From NCBI GenBank assembly GCA_043804925.1, contig JAZDIP010000092.1, positions 37,472 to 101,471 of the forward strand: DNA of 64,000 nucleotides, in the 5' to 3' direction. The notes under the pieces are model-generated. The model saw nothing but the letters and a program-made list of their open reading frames with translations, ran no database searches and had not been told where the DNA came from. Position 1 is the first letter of the stretch. The number at the start of each line of letters is the position of its first letter. The stretch is from ChocPot-Mid sp043804925 (lineage in GTDB: Bacteria > Bacteroidota > Ignavibacteria > Kapaibacteriales > UBA2268). Positions 45,885-53,904 of this stretch are shown here, one piece after another. The position numbers were made by a program, and so were the translations under genes.

Positions 45885-48179
45885 TTAGATTTTCAATAAT
45901 ACTTCTAAAGTTTTATTAACTTTGGGAATCATTTCTTCCCTTGATAATTCGGTTAAGGGATTAAATATTATTTCACCATGGTGAGGTGAGTTTGAAAGAT
46001 TGCATAATGACCATAAATCTGATTTAATTTCATTAATAAATCCTGTCTCGCTTAACTCTATAATAATATCTCCAAATGTTTCTTTAGAAAGTTCTGTGTA
46101 ATATTTGAACTTCAGACCTATTTCAAACACATTACGAATATCCTGTTGAATTTCTTTAGTCGTTATTCCATTATCTACATTGCAAAAATCATTAAATTTA
46201 TCAATTAACTTGTGGTATTCGTGCTTCATGTCTTCTCTTACATCAAATACTAATAAACTGCTACCATTAGTATTGTCCGATTTAATTGAGAAATATTTAA
46301 ATCCTCTAATTCTTCTATCAATTAGATGCACGAAATCTTTTTTGTGGGTTAAAATAATAACTTGATTAGGTCTTTTTTCAATTATAAATTTATTGATGCA
46401 ATCTACTGTTCCTAACCGTCTATTTTGATCTAAACTCGACAGGGGATCATCAAAAACAACAATACATTTATCAAGATTGTCTTTTTTCTCAAGATAAGAC
46501 ATAAAAAATGCAAATGCTAAAGCACTTTTATCACCTTCGCTTAATGTATTATTAAAACATGCACAATTTTCTGTTTTAGGATTTATTGGAATTTCTACAT
46601 CGAATAAATTAAAAGAAAAATCAATATATGATTCATTCCTTCTTTTATCATGTTTGGGATGAAAAGGAGTTATCTGATAATTCGTACCAAACTCATATAG
46701 GAGTTCGTTTATACGGTCTTTATAATCTTTTAAAACCTGCTGATAAAAAACGTTAAGCTGTTTTTCAAATTCTATCTGTTTTTTTGTTAGAGTATCAATA
46801 TTTTCTATTGATTTTACATATTTATTGCACCATTCAAGACGATCTGATTCAAATCTTTTCTCCATTATTTTTAATTGATTCAAATTTTGTCTTAACTTAG
46901 ATAAATCTTCTTCTGGAATAGAAAGTATATAATTACTGATAATATCGTTTATGTCAAAGATAATTTTATTATAATTTCCAATAAAGCTTTCAATATTGTT
47001 TAGGTATACGAATATTTCATCTAACAAATTTATATCAAAATGATGATCTAAATTATTATTTTTATTTTGCAATTCTTCAATAATAACCTTATTTGTTTTG
47101 ACAATATTTTCTAATATTGTTGGAAATTTTTCTTCAACAGGCAAATTGATGTTAAATGAAACATATTCCTTCCATTGTTTAATATGGTCATTGTTATTTT
47201 GAATTATATGCTCAAGAGAATTAAATTCCTTTTCAACATTCCACTCTTGAAATTGAATAATTGTAGAATTAAAAACTTCTTTAATATTTTTATTAGAATT
47301 TAATATAAATTCTTTATAAGCATTAATTAATTCTTCAACTGGTGTAATATCCTGCCCACAAAATGGGCAATCTTTATCTAATAACTCAATACCTGTTTTC
47401 AAAAAAGAATATGCTTTTGGATTACCTTTGCAATGAGTTCTAATATGGTCAAATACTTTTTTTTTCGCTTTATCAAATACTTTGTTAGTTGTGTGAGTTA
47501 TTAAACATGAAATGCTACTAAAATCAAATTCATTAAAAGTTAGAAATTGCAGTTTGGGAATACTTTTAATTTTATTTTCTTCAACTTTTGCATTTAATTG
47601 TTGTACTAACTTTTCTTTAACATCTATTATTTTCTGAAGTTGATATTTTGCTGGAATATTGATATATTCATTTATATCCTTACTAAATCCGATATTTGTA
47701 AAATCTTCAACTAATTTTGACAGTTCAGTTTTTTGTACCCTAATTAATTTATTTAATTCTTCAAGTTTTTTTGATATTTCTACAGCTTCATTTCCAATTA
47801 ACAAATTATGTATTGTAGTTTTATGTTCAAGAGTTATCTCTTGTGATAAAATATTATTTTGAATGAATTGAGTATCAAAAATCATTATATTTATGTCATC
47901 AGGAAGCTCTTTATCCCATGTGCCATTTTCAAAATTAAAACTGTTGCCATCAATCTTTAAAGAGATTTTTTGAGGTGTTCTCTTATGTACTGTCTTTTTC
48001 GCTAATAAAATATCGTAATTATTATTAGCTAAAGATTTTAATATAGTTGTAATCGTCGATTTTCCATAAGCGTTATTTGCAATTATAAGGGCTTTTTCTG
48101 ATAAGAAAAAATCATCATTGCTTCCTGTAAAGTTGAAAAATTTACCAGTATTTCGTATTAAATTGAATTTTTCAATCAT
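45885..48179 (-). CDS. PrrC/RloC-like AAA_13 ATPase, candidate anticodon nuclease
   Basis: 764 residues with an ABC/SMC-type split ATPase. Walker A region LIIANNAYGKSTITTIL (residues 31-47; Ala replaces the usual first Gly), long coiled-coil arms with a CPFCGQDI motif at residues 271-278 like the RloC zinc hook, signature TLSEGDKSALAFAFF, Walker B KCIVVFDDPLSSLD. The C-terminal region carries R682-x3-E686 (IRNVFEIGLKF) and H733-H734 (NSPHHGEI), which fit the Arg-Glu-His nuclease pattern of PrrC/RloC. RloC genes are often linked to R-M loci. Nuclease activity is a hypothesis. Starts 1 nt after the HEPN stop. Confidence 0.8.
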   Translation of the reverse strand: MIEKFNLIRNTGKFFNFTGSNDDFFLSEKALIIANNAYGKSTITTILKSLANNNYDILLAKKTVHKRTPQKISLKIDGNSFNFENGTWDKELPDDINIMIFDTQFIQNNILSQEITLEHKTTIHNLLIGNEAVEISKKLEELNKLIRVQKTELSKLVEDFTNIGFSKDINEYINIPAKYQLQKIIDVKEKLVQQLNAKVEENKIKSIPKLQFLTFNEFDFSSISCLITHTTNKVFDKAKKKVFDHIRTHCKGNPKAYSFLKTGIELLDKDCPFCGQDITPVEELINAYKEFILNSNKNIKEVFNSTIIQFQEWNVEKEFNSLEHIIQNNNDHIKQWKEYVSFNINLPVEEKFPTILENIVKTNKVIIEELQNKNNNLDHHFDINLLDEIFVYLNNIESFIGNYNKIIFDINDIISNYILSIPEEDLSKLRQNLNQLKIMEKRFESDRLEWCNKYVKSIENIDTLTKKQIEFEKQLNVFYQQVLKDYKDRINELLYEFGTNYQITPFHPKHDKRRNESYIDFSFNLFDVEIPINPKTENCACFNNTLSEGDKSALAFAFFMSYLEKKDNLDKCIVVFDDPLSSLDQNRRLGTVDCINKFIIEKRPNQVIILTHKKDFVHLIDRRIRGFKYFSIKSDNTNGSSLLVFDVREDMKHEYHKLIDKFNDFCNVDNGITTKEIQQDIRNVFEIGLKFKYYTELSKETFGDIIIELSETGFINEIKSDLWSLCNLSNSPHHGEIIFNPLTELSREEMIPKVNKTLEVLLKI

Positions 48180-48180
48180 T

Positions 48181-48939
48181 TTAATATCTCTTATACAGTC
48201 CTATAATCGACATCCACATCCTTGATAAGAAACCTTGTGCTTTCTTATTATTAAAGTTATTTTTTTGTGCTTCTAATTCTATTAAAATTGAATTTAAATA
48301 TCTTACAACAACTTCTATAAAGGTTATTACAAAATTCTCATCATAAAGAAAAATATCTCTGCTATTAATATCAAAATAAATTGTTTTCATTTCACTAATT
48401 CTTTTATCATCCTTTGGATTATCAATATGAGAATTATTATGTACAATTTTATTTCTAATGAATTGAAAATTTTTTAATTGTTGGTAATCTTTATCGTATT
48501 TTGTTAAACTGATACCGCTTACTTTTTCAATTCCTTTTTTATAATTCCCAAATAAATCATGTCTTATTTTATTTACATCAATCTTTAAATTGGACTTTGT
48601 TGGATTCGAGTATTTAATAACAGTATTTAATAATGATTTTGTTTGATTTTCTAAAAAGCTATAAACAGAAACTAATATTGTCTGATTAATATGATTTGAA
48701 TAATCTTTTGTATATGTTTCATAATCTTCTCCTAAGAAATCAAGTTGATCATAATCTTCATCTGACATTATTTCTTGTCGGATTCCTTTAGCTCTTTCAT
48801 TAACTTTTTCAGATAATTCTTTTGCTTTTCCATGCATATGAGACAATAACTCTAAATAAAAAATTTCAAAATTTTCTAATTTACTTTTTTCCATCTGAAT
48901 TATTATTGGAAAAATCTTAATATTAAAAATATCATCCAT
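48181..48939 (-). CDS. HEPN-domain protein, candidate ribonuclease
   Basis: About 252 residues, mostly helical. The motif FIRNKIVHNN contains R-N-x3-H (Arg162, His167 from the chosen start), the signature of HEPN nucleases found in toxin and abortive-infection systems. ATG at 48939 is chosen because AGGGAGAGG precedes it; a GTG at 48954 overlaps the mod stop. The last 15 or so residues (SRMWMSIIGLYKRY) are read out of frame from DNA that in another frame encodes a mod C-terminus, so the natural C-terminus may have been replaced. It resembles the MAE_28990/RiboL-PSP HEPN groups; assignment needs a profile search. Confidence 0.75.
   Translation of the reverse strand: MDDIFNIKIFPIIIQMEKSKLENFEIFYLELLSHMHGKAKELSEKVNERAKGIRQEIMSDEDYDQLDFLGEDYETYTKDYSNHINQTILVSVYSFLENQTKSLLNTVIKYSNPTKSNLKIDVNKIRHDLFGNYKKGIEKVSGISLTKYDKDYQQLKNFQFIRNKIVHNNSHIDNPKDDKRISEMKTIYFDINSRDIFLYDENFVITFIEVVVRYLNSILIELEAQKNNFNNKKAQGFLSRMWMSIIGLYKRY
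48191..48223 (-). pseudogene. Relic of a mod 3' end inside the HEPN gene
   Basis: In the frame offset from the HEPN gene, these bases read KDVDVDYRTV followed by TAA. The true mod ends KDAGVDFRTV followed by TGA. Seven of ten residues match plus a Phe/Tyr pair, and about 25 of 35 nt agree by hand alignment. The relic stop is exactly 11 nt before the ATPase ATG, the same spacing as between the real mod stop and the HEPN ATG. Confidence 0.75.
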
Positions 48940-48950
48940 ATTCCTCTCCC

Positions 48951-50858
48951 TCACACCGTCCTAAAATCCACGCCTGCATCTTTGAATTGCAGGTATGTGT
49001 TGGTTTTTAATTGGTCATTATTTTCAAATAATCTGTCGAGCATTATTACTTTCTTAGCATTAATTCCGAGTATGTCAGCCAATGTCTCAAGGGGCTTGCC
49101 GGATAATTGCAAAACTAATTCATCAGTATTTATGAGAAAATACTTGCTGTTGCTGATTTTCTTTACTTCTATCTTGGAATTTAAATCATAGCCGGATTTC
49201 AAAAGCAATTCATAAAGCATATTTTCTTCTTCCGCTTCTGGCTTTACAGGGTCTGTGAAAGCATCCAACTGTTCTGTTAATTCATCAACATTCTGAATAT
49301 CAGTTCTCCACTGCTTAAAGTTGCTCGGTTTCAGCTTGAAAACTTTAAATCCCAAATCCATTTCAAAATTCCCCTCTCGAGAGGGGTTAGGGGTGTGTTC
49401 AAAACTCAATTGTTGCTGTTCTTTCGGCTTGCGTTCTTCTTCAATTTTCTTAATAACTCGTCTAATCCGTTCTTTGCTAATATCTGCTATTGTGTTATAA
49501 CCAGATTTTTTTGCTTCTGTTGATTCATCTGTTTTTTCAGGTAATTGAACAAGAATAAATTTACGATTACCTTTATCTTCTTTATTCAATTCTAAAACTG
49601 CATGTGCTGTAGAACCTGAACCAGCAAAGAAATCAATTACAATATCATCTGATTCTAACCCTATACTTAACATTTTCTTTAACAAAGTTGATGGCTTAGG
49701 AAATGTAAAAATTTCCTTCCCTAATAATGCATCAACTTCTTTAGTTCCAATTTCTCCAGTTCCGACTTCTTGGTGTTTCCATAAATTTACAGGTACTAAA
49801 CCTTCTGGTAATTCAGATAAAAACCGTTTTATTCGAGGTTGTTTTTGTTTTCCATCTTTACCCCAGTATAATCTATTATCATTAACCATTTCGATAAATT
49901 TAGTTTGAGAAAATTTCCAAGAATTTATTGGATGTTCAAATTCCTCATTAGTAAAGGGATTAGTTATTTTGTAAGATAGATTAGGTCTTTCTTCTTTTGT
50001 TCTTTGACTTACAAAAGAAACACTCGTCCAAGCACCTCTTTTATCATTATCAGGATTTGTATAAATCTGATTACTGGATTCTTCTCTGGGTTCTTTTAAG
50101 TTTGATAATGTAAAGGACTTTCTATAAAGAAGAACGTAATCAATAACAGACGAGAAAAATTTCTGGTCGTTACTTCTTCCGTATCTTTTTTCCCAAGTAA
50201 TTTGTGATATAAAGTTTTCTTCTCCAAAAATCTCATTCATAAGCAAACGCAGGTTGTGTACTTCATTGTCGTCTATATGCACAAATATAACTCCGTCATC
50301 CCTCAGCAAATTCCTTGCAAGGAAAAGCCGGGGATACATCATCGAAAGCCAATTGGAGTGGTACTGTCCGTTTTCTTTGGAGTTCTTACGGAACAACCCC
50401 TCTTTCATAAGGAATCCTTCCTCATCCTTGTCACCTACACGCTTCATGTATTCTTCTTTCGATTCGGAAAAGCGGTCAGGATAAATAAACGAATCATTTC
50501 CGGTATTGTATGGAGGGTCAATGATTATGCACTTTATTTTTCCGAAATATGCCTTTTGCAATACCTTAAGAACCTCAAGGTTTTCCCCTTCTATAAATAT
50601 ATTGTCTGTAGTGTCGAAATTGACCGATTCATCTTTAGCCGGAACTAAAGTAGCAGAACTGCCTGTTTGCAGTGTCCTGAAAGCATCCGATTTGCCAGCC
50701 CAATTCAGCACATAGCGTTCATTGGAAATTGAAATATCTTCGCCGAGAGTTGCACGAAGCCGCTCCCAATCAATTTTATCCTCAGAAACAATTTCAGGGA
50801 AAATGCTTTTCAAAGCATTAATCTTTTCATTTTTAACATCCAGCGAATAACCGTCCAT
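48951..50858 (-). CDS. mod: Type III DNA adenine methyltransferase, Mod subunit
   Basis: Recognises the target site and methylates adenine; also the specificity partner of Res. About 635 residues. The beta-class order is seen: catalytic IIIDPPYNTGND near residues 111-122, then a long target-recognition region, then the SAM-binding DFFAGSGSTAHAVLEL near residue 410. Around residue 490 the text HTPNPSREGNF is encoded by an in-frame palindrome (CCCCTCTCGAGAGGGG, 49371-49386). Start ATG at 50858 is chosen over a TTG at 50867. It heads the minus-strand operon. Confidence 0.93.
   Translation of the reverse strand: MDGYSLDVKNEKINALKSIFPEIVSEDKIDWERLRATLGEDISISNERYVLNWAGKSDAFRTLQTGSSATLVPAKDESVNFDTTDNIFIEGENLEVLKVLQKAYFGKIKCIIIDPPYNTGNDSFIYPDRFSESKEEYMKRVGDKDEEGFLMKEGLFRKNSKENGQYHSNWLSMMYPRLFLARNLLRDDGVIFVHIDDNEVHNLRLLMNEIFGEENFISQITWEKRYGRSNDQKFFSSVIDYVLLYRKSFTLSNLKEPREESSNQIYTNPDNDKRGAWTSVSFVSQRTKEERPNLSYKITNPFTNEEFEHPINSWKFSQTKFIEMVNDNRLYWGKDGKQKQPRIKRFLSELPEGLVPVNLWKHQEVGTGEIGTKEVDALLGKEIFTFPKPSTLLKKMLSIGLESDDIVIDFFAGSGSTAHAVLELNKEDKGNRKFILVQLPEKTDESTEAKKSGYNTIADISKERIRRVIKKIEEERKPKEQQQLSFEHTPNPSREGNFEMDLGFKVFKLKPSNFKQWRTDIQNVDELTEQLDAFTDPVKPEAEEENMLYELLLKSGYDLNSKIEVKKISNSKYFLINTDELVLQLSGKPLETLADILGINAKKVIMLDRLFENNDQLKTNTYLQFKDAGVDFRTV
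49371..49386. repeat. Palindrome CCCCTCTCGAGAGGGG inside mod
   Basis: Perfect 16-bp palindrome followed by TTAGGGGTGTG. It belongs to the widespread repeat that yields TPNPSREG when translated; here it is in frame and not disruptive. Confidence 0.85.
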
Positions 50859-50978
50859 AAGAATCAATCGTCAAAATTCAAAAAACTTTTCAAAAAAAAT
50901 TACAACTATGCAAATTTATTGATTTTTTTGTTATATTTTCGATATTAATAATGAAAATGTAAATAAATATAAGAAAAA

Positions 50979-50994
50979 ACAAATACCTATTTGT
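50979..50994. promoter_or_regulatory. Possible operator between mod and the 320-residue gene
   Basis: ACAAATA-CC-TATTTGT, a perfect 7-bp inverted repeat with a 2-bp centre, 27 bp upstream of the ATG at 51022 and in the divergent spacer with mod. A dimeric regulator could bind here. It is short and AT-rich, so chance is not excluded. Confidence 0.3.
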
Positions 50995-51021
50995 ATTTAA
51001 GAGTACTAAGGGAGAAAAAAT

Positions 51022-51984
51022 ATGACTTTAGAAGAACAATTAAGACTATTCTATTTGACCAATGATATAACCAAAATCAGAAGTGATATTCTTAAAAGAA
51101 TTGAGCTTTTTAATGATAAAGAATATCTTAATTCATTTTTTTATAATCTTTTAAGAGAATTTGAAGGTTACCGACAAAATTTACAATATGAAAATATTCC
51201 TCAATTAGAATTATTTAAAGTAAATAACATATCAAATATAAATGAATTTTTCGAAATAACTCCAGAGTTTTTGAAAAAATTATTATCAACTAAAAAATAT
51301 AGTATAAATTTCTTTTGGGTAATAATGATAGAATATATATATTTTAATGTTTTTCCTTTAAATGAGCAGAATGATACAAGATTAGTTTTAAATAAGGAAA
51401 TTGAACTGCGGAATTCTAAAATTAAAAACAAATCTAATAATCTATCAAATCTTTTCAAGAGTTCTGAAAGTTCTGATGATTCATATTCAATGCTATTTGC
51501 CTATACATTAAGGCAGACATCAATAACAGAAATTTTTGCTTTTCTTGATTATCATCATAATGAACATAAAAATATTGAAAGTGATTATCAAAACTTTTTA
51601 AATGAAATACTGCTTGATTATGACAATATCTTTTTACCTAAAACAAAGAAGAAGGTAGAAGAGTGGATAAATAAACATATAATAATTGAAGATAATAAAT
51701 ATCCTGAATTTACTCAAATACGACAAGCTTTAGCTATGATGTTCATTCTTGATAGTTTGAAAATTGAACCTACAAACAAAAAAAATATTACAAAATTTCT
51801 TCAATTTTTTACAAAATCAAATTTAAGCAATCTCTATGACATGGTTCTTAAAGTTTATGAAACTCCAGATAATTGGCAAATTGATGATTTACAATATATT
51901 AGAACAAAGTTTGAATATATTAAAGCTGATAAAATTATCGCCTATATAGACAATGAAATCGAAGAAAACAAAAAAGAAAAATAA
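51022..51984 (+). CDS. Hypothetical protein of the mobile element
   Basis: 320 residues, acidic/basic mixed and predicted almost entirely helical, with no signal peptide and no certain TM segment (INFFWVIMIEYIYFNVF is hydrophobic but short). The C-terminal part FTQIRQALAMMFILDSLKIE resembles helical domains of element-borne regulators, but no family could be assigned. AAGGGAGAA lies just upstream of the ATG. It is divergent from mod and points toward the excisionase gene, so it could control or accompany either module. Confidence 0.7.
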   Translation: MTLEEQLRLFYLTNDITKIRSDILKRIELFNDKEYLNSFFYNLLREFEGYRQNLQYENIPQLELFKVNNISNINEFFEITPEFLKKLLSTKKYSINFFWVIMIEYIYFNVFPLNEQNDTRLVLNKEIELRNSKIKNKSNNLSNLFKSSESSDDSYSMLFAYTLRQTSITEIFAFLDYHHNEHKNIESDYQNFLNEILLDYDNIFLPKTKKKVEEWINKHIIIEDNKYPEFTQIRQALAMMFILDSLKIEPTNKKNITKFLQFFTKSNLSNLYDMVLKVYETPDNWQIDDLQYIRTKFEYIKADKIIAYIDNEIEENKKEK

Positions 51985-52000
51985 AAAAAAATAAAGAATA

Positions 52001-52076
52001 GGTCACCTACTGACCCACCTACTGCTTTTTAAAATTGTACAAAAACTATTTTTTTATTAAAAAAGGATTTGTACAA
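52001..52076. promoter_or_regulatory. Repeated sites upstream of the excisionase-like gene
   Basis: CACCTACTG occurs at 52004-52012 and 52016-52024 (12-bp period), inside the inverted pair GGTCA-CCTAC-TGACC (52001-52015). The palindrome TTGTACAA occurs at 52035-52042 and again at 52069-52076, overlapping the ATG. These may be binding sites for the HTH protein they precede. Confidence 0.4.
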
Positions 52077-52411
52077 TGAAAAATTTAGAAAACATTGAAA
52101 CTTTTTTAAGCAGGTTAATCACACCTATCATACAAAGATGTGTGAAGGAATCACTACAAGAATTTCATTTCCCAGAAAAAACTGAAAAAGCAGACAAACT
52201 AATGTCAATTCAGGAAGCCGCAAAGTTTTTAAGTCTTGCTATCCCAACTCTATACGGTATGACTTCCAAGCATACCATTCCCTACCGAAAAAGAGGCAAA
52301 AAAATTTACTTTAAAGAAAGCGAATTAACTGCCTGGTTGGATGCCGGCAAGAAAAAAAGTGTTTCTGAGCTTGATCTGGAAGCGGATGACTATCTAACTA
52401 AGAAAGGTTAA
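52076..52411 (+). CDS. Excisionase-like helix-turn-helix protein
   Basis: 111 residues. The central MerR/Xis-type domain reads LMSIQEAAKFLSLAIPTLYG then MTSKHTIPYRKRGKKIYFKE and ELTAWLDAGKKK, the usual HTH_17 pattern. Such proteins direct excision or regulate element genes. It precedes the replication-type gene by 4 nt and faces the same way, forming a small right-end operon. AAAAAGG precedes the ATG. Confidence 0.85.
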   Translation: MKNLENIETFLSRLITPIIQRCVKESLQEFHFPEKTEKADKLMSIQEAAKFLSLAIPTLYGMTSKHTIPYRKRGKKIYFKESELTAWLDAGKKKSVSELDLEADDYLTKKG

Positions 52412-52415
52412 TGCC

Positions 52416-53432
52416 ATGGCTAAACGTATGACCGATTCAAACAAGTGGAAAGATCCTTGGTTCAAAAAACTGCCCACTCCATATAAATTGCTTTGGCTTT
52501 ATATATTAGACGATTGCGACCATGCCGGACTGTGGTTCGTTGATTTTGAAGTTGCTCAAATTCGAATTGGATTAGAGATTGATATTCTATTAGATGAAGC
52601 TCTTGATCTCTTCAATTGCAAAATAATTCCATTTGACAATGGAGACAAATGGTTTATTCCTTCTTACATAAGTTTTCAATACGGAAAGCTCAATCCAATT
52701 AATAAGGTACATCTATCTGTTCAAAATATTCTATTAGAAAATAATTTAATGCAATTTCTTGATAATTCACATAAGCCCCTTCCAAGACCCTTGGAAGCCC
52801 CTAAAGATAAAGATATGGATAAAGATAATTTTATTGATAAAGATATAGATAAGGTAAAAAAAAATTTTGCAAAAAATGACCAAATTAAAAATTCAGAAAT
52901 AGACTCCGAAAAATTGTTTTCGATTTTCAAAGATTTCCATGAACTCTATCCCGGAAAAAGACGAAAGTTAGAAATAGAATTTGAAAATTTCAAAAAGAAA
53001 AATGAGAACTGGAAAGAAATCATTCCTTTCCTTATTCATGCCATTCAAAAAGAAGAAACCTTACGCAAAAAAGCCAAACAAAATAATGAATTTTTTCCCG
53101 AACCTAAATACCTTTCAACTTGGATTAACAAACGTTGTTGGCTCAATGAATTTGATGATGAAATCAACAAGCCGCCAACCACCGCCCACCAGTCGCCAGC
53201 TATCGACTACCAACCGCTTGAAGAAGAACTCATAAAACCTGAAAATCCTGGCTCACAATTTCTATTTGATTCACCTCCTAAAACAAAAATCGAAGTAAAT
53301 GATGGCAGAAAATTTATTAAAATTTCAGATGAAAAGTTTGTCGAAGTTGATAATCAATTTAATGAATTCTACATAAAAGATTTTTATACACTTTTCAAAA
53401 CTTATTTGGTTGTACCGAATAAAGATATATGA
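52416..53432 (+). CDS. Replication-initiator/replisome-organiser-like protein
   Basis: 338 residues. The N-terminus KWKDPWFKKLPTPYKLLWLY and CDHAGLWFVDFEVAQIRIG resembles the winged-helix domain of phage and element replication proteins (DnaD/replisome-organiser type). A Lys/Asp-rich linker (KDKDMDKDNFIDKDIDK) follows, then a second helical domain (DFHELYPGKRRKLEIEFENF ... YLSTWINKRCWLNEF) that fits the same class. The iteron-like repeats begin about 50 bp after its stop. Family assignment is by resemblance only. Confidence 0.6.
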   Translation: MAKRMTDSNKWKDPWFKKLPTPYKLLWLYILDDCDHAGLWFVDFEVAQIRIGLEIDILLDEALDLFNCKIIPFDNGDKWFIPSYISFQYGKLNPINKVHLSVQNILLENNLMQFLDNSHKPLPRPLEAPKDKDMDKDNFIDKDIDKVKKNFAKNDQIKNSEIDSEKLFSIFKDFHELYPGKRRKLEIEFENFKKKNENWKEIIPFLIHAIQKEETLRKKAKQNNEFFPEPKYLSTWINKRCWLNEFDDEINKPPTTAHQSPAIDYQPLEEELIKPENPGSQFLFDSPPKTKIEVNDGRKFIKISDEKFVEVDNQFNEFYIKDFYTLFKTYLVVPNKDI

Positions 53433-53481
53433 GTAACTCGGCTTTTATTCAACTAAATCATACATTTTAATGACTTTGCAT

Positions 53482-53592
53482 TTTAGCATATTGATTAAAT
53501 ATTTTAATAATATTTAGCAATAATATAATTTCGTTTAGCGTGGTTTAGCATCGTTTAGTATGATTGAGAAAACACTCAGCCATGATTTAGAA
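53482..53592 (+). repeat. Helically phased TTTAG iteron-like array
   Basis: TTTAG(C/T/A) motifs start at 53482, 53513, 53534, 53544, 53554 and 53586, giving intervals of 31, 21, 10, 10 and 32 bp, all close to multiples of the 10.5-bp helical turn. The central three form a perfect 10-bp tandem (CGTTTAGCGT GGTTTAGCAT CGTTTAGTAT). AT-rich DNA surrounds them, just downstream of the replication-type gene, as expected for an origin or a multi-site binding region. Confidence 0.55.
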
Positions 53593-53664
53593 TGATAACG
53601 CCGGGTAAAGAATTTGTAAATAAACAATCTAATTATGATAAATTTATGAAGAAAGTTTCAAATT

Positions 53665-53904
53665 TACATTTTTATGTGAAAATTTACGTTAACATATATA
53701 AAAAAATCTGGATGCCTTCACAGGAAACCAGCTATACATGCTTTTTACCATTTCGGTATAGTTAATTATGAAGGAGTAAAGTTTGGTCTCTATTTCTTTG
53801 ACGAATTTTCTTTTCAATTCCTTGCTGAATATCCTCCTCTGTTTTGTATAGTATTCTGTTGTCAAGTCAATAAGTTCTATCTTAATTCATTCCTTTACCT
53901 TCAT
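53665..53904 (-). pseudogene. Possible remnant of an IS3-type transposase OrfA
   Basis: From an ATG at 53904 the frame reads five codons, a TGA stop, then 73 open codons including TKQRRIFSKELKRKFVKEIE, which resembles the RRKFSxEFKxKVVxEI start of IS3-family OrfA proteins. The rest shows no clear match. No inverted repeats were found. Tentative. Confidence 0.3.

Larger units (their letters stand above)
40297..53432. mobile_element. Putative integrative element carrying a type III R-M operon
   Basis: Inferred from gene content: tyrosine recombinase at the left end, excisionase-like HTH gene and replication-type gene at the right end, iteron-like repeats after them, and a defence-type operon between. 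The flanks (UvrD-type helicase, chemosensory operon) look chromosomal. Ends are approximate and no attachment-site direct repeat was identified; a degraded transposase-like stretch (53665-53904) lies beyond the right genes. No conjugation genes are present, so transfer would need help. Confidence 0.55.

Noticed and set aside
47352..47371. Hairpin TGCCCACAAAATGGGCA as a regulatory site
   Set aside because: It encodes the CPFC motif on the coding strand; the symmetry follows from the codons used.
53531..53560. CRISPR array
   Set aside because: The TTTAG repeats are only 7-10 bp with no uniform spacers and no cas genes; iteron-like is the better description.
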